From NCBI GenBank assembly GCA_021779415.1, contig JAJYAS010000231.1, positions 1-6,159 of the forward strand: a stretch of DNA of 6,159 nucleotides, given 5' to 3'. Positions 1 through 5,153 of this stretch are shown here, piece after piece. The notes below the pieces were generated by a model, which was given only the letters and a program-made list of their open reading frames with translations, was not told the DNA's origin and searched no databases. Position numbers and translations under genes: made by a program. This DNA comes from Bacillota bacterium (lineage in GTDB: Bacteria > Bacillota_B > Desulfitobacteriia > Desulfitobacteriales > Desulfitobacteriaceae). Positions within the stretch are counted from its first letter, which is position 1, and the number at the start of each line of letters is the position of its first letter.

Positions 1-323
1 AAGGCGGGCATATGGCTTTTGCACATTTTACATTTACCACAATATACCGCTGGAAGAACAACACAGCGTGTACCTGGCTTAAGACGTTTAACGGAGGAAC
101 CCGTTTCAACGATCTCCACACAAAACTCATGCCCCACAATTTTGGGAGTTGGAGCACTTGGAATATTACCTTGTACCATGTGAACGTCACTTGTACAGAT
201 AGCGGCCAGCGTTACCCTTCCTATTGCATCGTTCTGATCAATGATCTGGGGCATCGGTACATCCTCTAGGTTATAGTTGTTAGGCCCATGGTAAACTAGA
301 GCCTTCATTGTCTTTTGTAACAT
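1..323 (-). CDS. Zinc-dependent alcohol dehydrogenase-like MDR oxidoreductase, N-terminal part (runs off the left edge)
   Basis: Reading the minus strand from the ATG at 323 gives 107 uninterrupted residues that continue past the window edge; MDR enzymes are usually about 340-350 aa, so roughly the first third is seen. The start MLQKTMKALVYHGP is chosen because a strong GGAGGAA lies at 331-337, 7 nt upstream; the internal Met at 308 (MKALVYHGP) is the more usual family start but lacks such a site. Visible GroES-like domain motifs: CTSDVH (residues 43-48) with the first catalytic zinc Cys, GHE (64-66) with the zinc-ligand His65, and the start of the structural zinc lobe, Cys95, Cys98 and Cys101; the fourth Cys would fall just outside. 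The Gly normally found in GHExxG is Val69. The family oxidises alcohols or polyols with NAD(P); the Rossmann domain is not visible, so substrate and cofactor cannot be named. It is divergent from the ilv operon and need not share its function. Confidence 0.88.
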   Translation of the reverse strand, partial: MLQKTMKALVYHGPNNYNLEDVPMPQIIDQNDAIGRVTLAAICTSDVHMVQGNIPSAPTPKIVGHEFCVEIVETGSSVKRLKPGTRCVVLPAVYCGKCKMCKSHMPA

Positions 324-330
324 CTTCAAA

Positions 331-337
331 TTCCTCC
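331..337 (-). promoter_or_regulatory. Ribosome binding site of the dehydrogenase gene
   Basis: The plus strand TTCCTCC reads GGAGGAA on the minus strand, 7 nt before the ATG at 323. It is a near-perfect Shine-Dalgarno sequence and decides the start in favour of 323 over the in-frame Met at 308. Confidence 0.75.
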
Positions 338-489
338 AACCCTAAGGTATTTTTTCTGATAAAACCTGATAACCACAAGTAAAACAACAATCCTCCTTTT
401 GTAAAAGTTTGTAGAGCTAGCTAACATACATCGATTCAATAAAGTCTTTGTAGCGCTCAGTTACCACGTTTCTCTTTGTCTGTAGTTTT

Positions 490-519
490 AACAATGGTGA
501 ATTGCAATTCATTATTGTT
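490..519. repeat. 30-bp inverted repeat with GAATTGCAATTC core
   Basis: The arms AACAATggTGAATTG and CAATTCAttATTGTT match at 13 of 15 positions around a centre between 504 and 505. The two mismatched positions (496/513 and 497/512) become G-U pairs in a plus-strand transcript but A-C clashes in a minus-strand one. No U-tract follows, so it is not a terminator. An operator for a dimeric regulator is the simplest guess; the regulator is unknown. Confidence 0.6.
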
Positions 520-520
520 G

Positions 521-545
521 TTGTGAAATTCGCCAAAGTTCACAA
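521..545. repeat. 25-bp inverted repeat TTGTGAA-N11-TTCACAA
   Basis: The perfect 7-bp arms at 521-527 and 539-545 are extended inward by TT/AA (529-530 with 536-537) and G/C (532 with 534). It begins one base after the neighbouring 490-519 dyad, and both contain GTGAA...TTCA half-sites, though with different centre spacing. The spacing is too long for a Rex site (arms separated by about 4) or a CRP/FNR-type site. The binding protein is unknown. Confidence 0.55.
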
Positions 546-595
546 TATTCCTCTATTTAAATAACGGAAGATTCAGCCTGTAATAATTAGTTGGA

Positions 596-624
596 ATTTT
601 ATAATTAACCATTGGATATGACAA
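596..624 (-). promoter_or_regulatory. Candidate sigma-A promoter driving the dehydrogenase gene
   Basis: On the minus strand TTGTCA (624-619) is followed after exactly 17 bases by TAAAAT (601-596); each hexamer has one mismatch to TTGACA/TATAAT. Transcription would begin near 588, giving a leader of about 265 nt before the ATG at 323. Both inverted repeats at 490-545 would lie within that leader, downstream of the start point. This rests on hexamer matching alone, in an AT-rich region where chance matches occur. Confidence 0.45.
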
Positions 625-665
625 GAGAATCTCTAATCAATTTAGGACTTTTGTTGTAAATAGGG

Positions 666-695
666 TTGACAGTGGGGAAGGAATTCCTGTATCAT
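666..695 (+). promoter_or_regulatory. Promoter of the ilvE-ilvB-ilvN-ilvC-leuC operon
   Basis: A perfect TTGACA (666-671) is followed after 18 bases by TATCAT (690-695), one mismatch from TATAAT. Transcription would start near 702, leaving about 36 nt before the riboswitch aptamer and about 209 nt before the ilvE start. The spacer contains the 10-bp palindrome AGGAATTCCT (679-688). The position directly upstream of a structured leader RNA supports the call. Confidence 0.75.
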
Positions 696-737
696 ATACA
701 CAACGTCGACATTTAAAATGTAATAGAACACAAGCGG

Positions 738-838
738 AAGTGTACCTAGGGTTCCGAGGGAGAGATCCTTGTCTGGTCCGAGCGGTACAGAATCCAAATC
801 GGATTTACACCGTGGGTGGAAAAAACCCAAGCGGAAAG
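738..838 (+). ncRNA. ykkC-class riboswitch aptamer, probable ppGpp-sensing subtype (2a)
   Basis: The segment has the ykkC hallmarks: CTAGGGTTCCG at 746-756, CTGGTCCGAG at 773-782, and a 3' domain GGGTGGAAAAAACCC followed by GCGGAAAG (814-838). Supporting helices are GTGTA (740-744) with TACAC (806-810), AGGGA (757-761) with TCCTT (766-770) closing a GAGA tetraloop, and AATCC (791-795) with GGATT (801-805). ykkC RNAs sense guanidine (subtype 1), ppGpp (2a), PRPP (2b) or other ligands. Subtype 2a RNAs are known upstream of branched-chain amino acid genes, while guanidine RNAs precede efflux or urea-carboxylase genes and PRPP RNAs precede purine genes. The ppGpp call therefore rests on gene context and was not made from the single discriminating nucleotide. 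The wiring to the terminator at 820-878 predicts a ligand-ON switch. Confidence 0.85.
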
Positions 839-878
839 TTCCACATTATTAGGGGACTAAGCTTAGGGTTTTTGTTTT
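820..878 (+). terminator. Riboswitch-controlled intrinsic terminator before ilvE
   Basis: The 5' arm AAAAACCCAAGC (821-832) pairs with GCTTAGGGTTTTT (861-873) over 12 bp, with A865 bulged. The 3' arm merges into a U-rich tract, TTTTTGTTTT (869-878). A small TTAG-GGGA-CTAA hairpin (849-860) sits at the base of the large loop. The 5' arm contains ACCC (825-828), which is also the 3' strand of aptamer helix P3 (GGGT 814-817), so aptamer and terminator cannot fully form together. A ligand-stabilised aptamer would block the terminator and allow transcription into ilvE. Confidence 0.8.
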
Positions 879-910
879 ATTCAGATTTCTTCGAGAAAGG
901 GGTAGATCAA

Positions 911-1810
911 ATGGGGCTTATAATATACTGCAATGGTGTATTCGTTCCAGAGGAAGAGGCAAAAGTTTCGGTTTTCGACCATGGTTTTTTATATGGAGAC
1001 GGAATATTCGAAGGGATTCGAGCCTATCATGGCCGAGTGTTTAAATTAGACGAACATTTGAAACGCCTCTATGAGTCAGCTAAGTCGATTAAATTAACGA
1101 TTGGCGTAACTAAAGATCAGATGCAGGAGATCATATTGGAGACACTGCGCAGAAATGGTTTAAAGGATGCTTATATTCGCTTAGTAGTTTCACGAGGTAA
1201 GGGGGACTTGGGGCTTGATCCCAACAAATGTCCGCAGGCTGCAATCTATTGCATTGCAGATCAAATAAAGCTCTTTGAACAAAGCACGTATGAACGCGGT
1301 ATGGCAGTCAAAACAGTGGCCATCCGCAGGAACAATCCAGATTCCTTGAGTCCAAGGATTAAATCACTTAATTATCTAAATAACATCTTAGCGAAAATCG
1401 AGGCCAACCAGTCCGGTGCATTAGAAGGAATCCTTCTTAATCAAGAGGGGTATGTGACTGAAGGTACAGGAGATAACATCTTTATTTATCGGAATGGAGT
1501 ATTGATGACCCCGCCTCGCTCAGTAGGAATTCTTGAAGGGGTTACCCGAAATTCTGCACTTGAGATCGCTAGCGAAATGGGAATTAAGGTGTCGGAAGAG
1601 TTATTTACACGCCACGACTTGTATACCGCTGAGGAGTGTTTTCTCACGGGTACAGCAGCTGAATTAATACCGGTAATCGATGTTGATGGACGGGAAATCG
1701 GGGATGGAGTTCCAGGACCAATATTTAAGCGACTTCTCGCTGAATTTAGGGCTCTTACCCTTATCAATGGCCCGGAAATTTACAGCGCTGAGAGTGAAAC
1801 GGCCAGATGA
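911..1810 (+). CDS. ilvE: Branched-chain amino acid aminotransferase
   Basis: The 299-aa product is a fold-type IV PLP aminotransferase that makes Val, Leu and Ile from their 2-keto acids with glutamate as amino donor, in the cytoplasm. Seen: the N-terminal substrate-domain block YGDGIFEGIRAYHGRVFKLD (28-47), the PLP-binding Lys151 in SPRIKSLNYLNN, Glu184 in VTEGTGDNIF, GILEGVTRNSALEIA (206-220) and FLTGTAAELIPV (244-255), all in family order. Length fits the roughly 300-aa bacterial and archaeal-type BCATs. The start at 911 has AAGGGG at 897-902, 8 nt upstream, and begins MGLIIYCNGV, where the family begins. The frame is open back to 740, but that extension reads through the riboswitch and terminator and is rejected. 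It is the first gene of the operon, 19 nt before ilvB. D-amino acid aminotransferase or aminodeoxychorismate lyase are less likely given the motifs and the neighbours. Confidence 0.95.
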   Translation: MGLIIYCNGVFVPEEEAKVSVFDHGFLYGDGIFEGIRAYHGRVFKLDEHLKRLYESAKSIKLTIGVTKDQMQEIILETLRRNGLKDAYIRLVVSRGKGDLGLDPNKCPQAAIYCIADQIKLFEQSTYERGMAVKTVAIRRNNPDSLSPRIKSLNYLNNILAKIEANQSGALEGILLNQEGYVTEGTGDNIFIYRNGVLMTPPRSVGILEGVTRNSALEIASEMGIKVSEELFTRHDLYTAEECFLTGTAAELIPVIDVDGREIGDGVPGPIFKRLLAEFRALTLINGPEIYSAESETAR

Positions 1811-1814
1811 GTTA

Positions 1815-1822
1815 GGGGGAGG
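1815..1822 (+). promoter_or_regulatory. Ribosome binding site of ilvB
   Basis: GGGGGAGG lies 7 nt before the ATG at 1830, inside the 19-nt gap after ilvE. It fixes the ilvB start at 1830 (MSEEITGMTG), although the frame is open back to 1680, where it overlaps ilvE in another frame. Confidence 0.8.
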
Positions 1823-1829
1823 TGTGGGC

Positions 1830-3518
1830 ATGAGTGAAGAAATAACGGGAATGACAGGGGCAACCGTTTTATTAAAAGCCTTGGAACAGGAAGGCGTTGA
1901 CGTCATCTTTGGATATCCGGGCGGGGTATTGCTGGCCCTATATGATGCCTTATTGGATAGCCCCATTCGACATGTATTGGGACGTCATGAACAAGGGGTG
2001 GTGCATGCTGCAGATGGCTATGCCCGAGTTAGCGGGAAGGTCGGAGTATGCTTAGCCACGTCTGGTCCGGGGGCTACGAATCTAGTTACGGGAATTGCCA
2101 ATGCTTATTTAGACTCTATTCCCATGGTCGTTTTGACGGGGCAGGTTTCCACATCTTTACTGGGAACAGATGCTTTTCAAGAAGCGGATATAACAGGAAT
2201 CACCATGCCCATTACTAAACACGCTTATTTGGTTAAGGATGCCAGAGAAATTCCACGGATTGTCAAAGAGGCATTCTATCTTGCTCGTACTGGTCGACCA
2301 GGTCCGGTGCTCGTCGATCTTCCAAAGGATATTTTATCCGCAGAAGATGTTGTGCCCCTTTCTGCACATATGAAATTAAATGGATACCACGTATTTGACC
2401 AAGTAGATGGTCAAAAAATTAATGAAATACTCGCTGCACTTTCTGAATCTCAAAAGCCCGTTATTTATGCCGGGGGAGGGGTTATCACAGCAGAAGCAGG
2501 GAAAGTCTTAAAGCAGTTATCTGAAAAAGCTGGTTTGCCTGTAGTCACGACGTTGATGGGGATTGGGTGTTTGCCCTCTGATCATCCCAATCTATTAGGT
2601 ATGGTTGGAATGCACGGAACTGTGACTGCGAACTATGCCGTGGATGATTGTGATTTGCTCATTGCGGTGGGGGTACGGTTCGATGATCGTGTGACAAGTG
2701 GTTTGGGGCATACCTTCGCAAACAACGCAAAAGTTATTCATATTGATGTTGATCCTGCAGAGATTGGCAAGGTCGTGAAAACTCATATCCCCATCATTGG
2801 GGATGCTCGATTAGTTCTGGAAGAGATGTTAAACGGCTTGGTGGGTTGTAGCGTCCCCCAATTCACAGACTGGTGGGCGAGATTGAACGCTTGGAAGATC
2901 ACTTATCCTTATAGGTTTGACAGAGACAGACTTACACCACAAATAATCATAGAAAGTGTTGGACAACTTGCCGGAGAGGATACGATTATCGTAACCGATG
3001 TAGGACAGCATCAAATGTGGGTAGCCCAGTTTTATCCCATAATGCACAGTCGCAAACTAACAACGAGTGGCGGACTCGGAACGATGGGCTTTGGCCTTCC
3101 TGCAGCAGTTGGGGCGCAAATAGCATGTCCTGACGATCTAGTCTTTTTGTTCACAGGGGATGGTTCCTTTCAGATGACGATTCAGGAGCTAGCCACCATA
3201 GCCCATAATAAGCTTCCAATTAAAATAGTACTTTTGAATAACGGAGTTCTGGGCATGGTACGCCAATGGCAAAAGATGTTTTGTGACGAACGGTACAGCA
3301 GTATACAACTCGATGATAATCCCGATTTTCTTAAACTAGCGGAAGCCTATGGAATTCGAGGAATCCAAGTCGATTCTACAGAACAAGTTCACAGTGCTGT
3401 TGCGGAGGCAATCAAACATCCCGGGCCAGTGTTGTTGAATTTTACGATCTCGCCACACGAAGATGTTTTGCCAATTATTCCACCAGGTAAAGCCATCACG
3501 GAAATGCTAGGGAGGTAG
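1830..3518 (+). CDS. ilvB: Acetolactate (acetohydroxyacid) synthase, large catalytic subunit
   Basis: The 562-aa ThDP-, Mg- and FAD-dependent enzyme condenses two pyruvates to 2-acetolactate, or pyruvate with 2-ketobutyrate to 2-aceto-2-hydroxybutyrate, the first common step of Val/Leu and Ile synthesis. Seen: the N-terminal PYR domain with GYPGG (28-32) and catalytic Glu54 in RHEQ; the conserved stretch ATSGPGATNLVTGIANAYLD (76-95); the central FAD-associated domain with RFDDRV (283-288); the C-terminal PP domain with the ThDP/Mg motif from GDGS (443-446) to LNN (469-471); and RQWQ with Trp480 at the position tied to herbicide binding. The FAD-type RFDDRV motif and the adjacent regulatory subunit mark it as anabolic AHAS and not the FAD-independent catabolic acetolactate synthase. 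Length is normal for the family and no key residue is missing. The stop codon lies within the ilvN ribosome binding site region, implying coupled translation of the two subunits. Confidence 0.97.
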   Translation: MSEEITGMTGATVLLKALEQEGVDVIFGYPGGVLLALYDALLDSPIRHVLGRHEQGVVHAADGYARVSGKVGVCLATSGPGATNLVTGIANAYLDSIPMVVLTGQVSTSLLGTDAFQEADITGITMPITKHAYLVKDAREIPRIVKEAFYLARTGRPGPVLVDLPKDILSAEDVVPLSAHMKLNGYHVFDQVDGQKINEILAALSESQKPVIYAGGGVITAEAGKVLKQLSEKAGLPVVTTLMGIGCLPSDHPNLLGMVGMHGTVTANYAVDDCDLLIAVGVRFDDRVTSGLGHTFANNAKVIHIDVDPAEIGKVVKTHIPIIGDARLVLEEMLNGLVGCSVPQFTDWWARLNAWKITYPYRFDRDRLTPQIIIESVGQLAGEDTIIVTDVGQHQMWVAQFYPIMHSRKLTTSGGLGTMGFGLPAAVGAQIACPDDLVFLFTGDGSFQMTIQELATIAHNKLPIKIVLLNNGVLGMVRQWQKMFCDERYSSIQLDDNPDFLKLAEAYGIRGIQVDSTEQVHSAVAEAIKHPGPVLLNFTISPHEDVLPIIPPGKAITEMLGR

Positions 3519-3522
3519 AAAC

Positions 3523-4002
3523 ATGTTGCATACACTTGCTGCCCTTGTGGAGAACCATCCCGGTGTTTTAGCCCGGGTGGCTGGACTATTCGCCCGCAGG
3601 GCGTATAATATTGATAGCCTCTCGGTTTGTCAGACGGAGAATCCAGAGCTTTCTAGAATGACGATTGTCGTCAATGGAGATGATCAAATCATTGAGCAAG
3701 TCAGGAATCAACTTAATAAATTAGTGGCTGTCCATACAGTCATGGATTTGACCGAGGAAAATATTGTTGATCGAGAACTGGCATTAGTTCGGGTCAAGGT
3801 CAGTGCGGAAACACGATCAGAGGTTCTCCAAATAGTTGATGTTTTCCGAGGGCGGGTCGTGGATATGGGTAGAAGCAATATTACGGTTGAATTAACAGGG
3901 GATACCGGGAAGCTCGATGCATTTGTTAATTCTATTAGCCCCTATGGGTTAGTTGAATTGGTACGAACAGGGAAGATTGCCATTAAGCGATCTGATGCAT
4001 GA
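3523..4002 (+). CDS. ilvN: Acetolactate synthase, small regulatory subunit
   Basis: The 159-aa product binds the IlvB catalytic subunit, raises its activity and confers feedback inhibition, usually by valine. Seen: an N-terminal ACT domain (about residues 2-75) opening with LAALVENHPGVLARVAGLFA and YNIDSLSV, where the NHPGVL turn forms the effector site in relatives; then the C-terminal domain of small AHAS subunits (about 80-155) with RELALVRVKV and GRVVDMG. The length matches the usual one-ACT bacterial form of about 160-170 aa. The start at 3523 follows AGGGAGG (3509-3515), which overlaps the end of ilvB, and only 4 nt separate the ilvB stop from this ATG, so near-equimolar coupled synthesis is expected. 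The symbol ilvH is also used for this family. Effector specificity is not proven by sequence alone. Confidence 0.96.
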   Translation: MLHTLAALVENHPGVLARVAGLFARRAYNIDSLSVCQTENPELSRMTIVVNGDDQIIEQVRNQLNKLVAVHTVMDLTEENIVDRELALVRVKVSAETRSEVLQIVDVFRGRVVDMGRSNITVELTGDTGKLDAFVNSISPYGLVELVRTGKIAIKRSDA

Positions 4003-4082
4003 CAAACCATAGCAGTGGCAAACTAAACTACACTAACACCTGAATTTTAAAAAAAGGCTAAAATTGAGAGGAAGTTATTGAA
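4003..4082 (+). other. ilvN-ilvC intercistronic gap with an AT hairpin and the ilvC ribosome binding site
   Basis: This 80-nt A-rich spacer holds a perfect 7-bp inverted repeat, AATTTTA (4043-4049) with TAAAATT (4059-4065), separated by 9 bases. AGAGGAAG (4067-4074) precedes the ilvC ATG at 4083. There is no GC-rich stem followed by a U-tract and no convincing promoter, so transcription probably continues through to ilvC. Confidence 0.5.
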
Positions 4083-5081
4083 ATGGCAAAAATGTATTAT
4101 GAAGAAGACGCGAATCTGGAACTTTTAAAAGGTAAAGTAATTGCGGTAATGGGATATGGCAGCCAAGGGCATGCCCAGGCCCAAAACCTTAAGGATTCTG
4201 GACTGAACGTTTTGATTGGACTTCGTCCTGGAAGTGCCCGCTGGGGACGTGCAGAAGCTGCAGGTTTTGAAGTTATGACCGTGGAAGAAGCCGCAAAACG
4301 TGCCGATGTCATACAAATCTTGCTACCGGATGAGAGCCAAAGTAAAGTCTATCAAGCCGAAATTAAACAATATCTTACTGCAGGAAAAGCTCTCGTGTTT
4401 TCACACGGGTTTAATATTCACTTTGGACAAATCGTTCCTCCAAGCGATGTCGACGTTTTCATGGTGGCACCTAAAAGCCCAGGTCACTTGGTACGTCGTA
4501 CCTACACAGAAGGCGCTGGCGTACCCTCATTAATCGCGGTGCATCAAGATGCTACTGGAAAAGCAAAAGAATTAGCACTTGCCTATGCCAAGGGAATTGG
4601 TTCCACTAAAGCTGGCGTTCTAGAAACAACCTTTGGTGAGGAAACAGAAACAGATTTGTTCGGAGAACAAGCAGTCCTATGTGGAGGGACTTCGGAACTT
4701 GTCAAAGCGGGATTTGATACCCTGGTAGAAGCAGGTTATCAGCCGGAAATCGCTTATTTTGAGTGTTTGCACGAACTTAAACTGATTGTCGATTTGATGT
4801 ATGAAGGTGGCTTAAGCTGGATGCGTTATTCAGTTTCAGATACCGCCCAATATGGAGATATGACCATCGGTAAACGAATTATTAACCAAGAAACCCGTAA
4901 AGAAATGAAAAAAGTTCTCGAAGAAATCCAAGACGGAAGATTTGCTAAAGCATGGTTACTTGAGAATCAAGCAAATCGCCCAGCCTTTAACGCTATGACC
5001 CGAAACGAAGAAAAACACCAGATTGAAAAAGTCGGGGAACAACTAAGAGGAATGATGAGCTGGCTGAAAAAACACGAATAA
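4083..5081 (+). CDS. ilvC: Ketol-acid reductoisomerase (class I)
   Basis: The 332-aa Mg-dependent enzyme performs the alkyl migration and NAD(P)H reduction of 2-acetolactate or acetohydroxybutyrate to the dihydroxy acids of Val/Leu and Ile synthesis. Seen: the N-terminal Rossmann domain with [13 protein letters not shown] (24-36) and the cofactor loop LRPGSARW (47-54); His108 in SHGFNIHF; Lys131 in [11 protein letters not shown]; then the all-alpha knotted domain with metal ligands Asp191 and Glu195 (DLFGEQ) and Glu227 and Glu231 (ECLHELK), plus Ser252 in [11 protein letters not shown]. The length is standard for the short class I form, without the duplicated domain of enterobacterial class II. 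The loop Arg48, Ser51 and Arg53 favour NADPH, by inference from family studies. The start [10 protein letters not shown] is typical, with AGAGGAAG upstream. It lies 80 nt after ilvN and 72 nt before leuC, in one direction. Confidence 0.97.
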   Translation: MAKMYYEEDANLELLKGKVIAVMGYGSQGHAQAQNLKDSGLNVLIGLRPGSARWGRAEAAGFEVMTVEEAAKRADVIQILLPDESQSKVYQAEIKQYLTAGKALVFSHGFNIHFGQIVPPSDVDVFMVAPKSPGHLVRRTYTEGAGVPSLIAVHQDATGKAKELALAYAKGIGSTKAGVLETTFGEETETDLFGEQAVLCGGTSELVKAGFDTLVEAGYQPEIAYFECLHELKLIVDLMYEGGLSWMRYSVSDTAQYGDMTIGKRIINQETRKEMKKVLEEIQDGRFAKAWLLENQANRPAFNAMTRNEEKHQIEKVGEQLRGMMSWLKKHE

Positions 5082-5153
5082 AGTGTGGGTGCTCAGAGGC
5101 TGGAATTAAGATTCGCGAGAACTAAGCGAAGCTAAAGGGAGAGAATAAATGTT
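5082..5153 (+). other. ilvC-leuC intercistronic gap with a hairpin and the leuC ribosome binding site
   Basis: The gap contains the inverted repeat TTCGC (5112-5116) with GCGAA (5126-5130), loop of 9 bases, weakly extendable by TTA (5106-5108) with TAA (5133-5135). AAAGGGAGAG (5134-5143) follows at once. With no U-tract the hairpin is not an intrinsic terminator; an mRNA processing or stability element is possible. Confidence 0.45.

Larger units (their letters stand above)
324..665. other. Divergent intergenic region between the dehydrogenase gene and the ilv operon
   Basis: This AT-rich stretch of about 340 bases has no long ORF on either strand. It holds a minus-strand promoter candidate (596-624), two abutting inverted repeats (490-519 and 521-545), a TATTTAAATA palindrome (554-563), a short AGAGA/TCTCT dyad (624-634), and on the minus strand an AAAGGAGG sequence (392-399) that is not followed by an ATG. 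Three small minus-strand ORFs (457-543 with GTG start, 417-512 with ATG start, 280-390 with TTG start) are readable but unproven. No tRNA, T-box, CRISPR or insertion sequence signature was seen. Confidence 0.6.

Noticed and set aside
12..269. 85-codon plus-strand ORF at the left edge
   Set aside because: It is the antisense shadow of the minus-strand zinc dehydrogenase, whose motifs are unmistakable; the plus-strand product shows no recognisable features.
521..545. Rex or CRP/FNR binding site
   Set aside because: TTGTGAA and TTCACAA are 11 bases apart, longer than the spacing in Rex or CRP/FNR operators.
642..830. 62-codon minus-strand ORF over the leader region
   Set aside because: It lies antisense to the ilvE promoter and aptamer, has no recognisable motif, and the region is fully explained by RNA structure.
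738..838. Guanidine-I or PRPP subtype of the ykkC riboswitch
   Set aside because: The controlled genes are branched-chain amino acid enzymes, not guanidine exporters, urea carboxylase or purine genes. This is a context argument and not a proof.
700..900. T-box leader, as in Bacillus ilv-leu operons
   Set aside because: There is no TGGNACCGCG T-box sequence or specifier-loop layout; GGGTGGAAAAAACCC only superficially resembles it and fits the ykkC 3' domain.
740..910. Upstream extension of the ilvE reading frame by 57 codons
   Set aside because: It runs through the riboswitch and terminator, has no suitable ribosome binding site, and would add residues absent from the aminotransferase family, which begins at about 911.
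1680..1829. Upstream extension of the ilvB frame into the ilvE coding region
   Set aside because: The ATG at 1830 has a strong GGGGGAGG 7 nt upstream, and the protein from there starts like other AHAS large subunits; the extension is an out-of-frame reading of ilvE.
4043..4065. Intrinsic terminator between ilvN and ilvC
   Set aside because: The stem is pure A/T with an A-rich loop and no following U-tract; a co-directional gene with a ribosome site follows at once.
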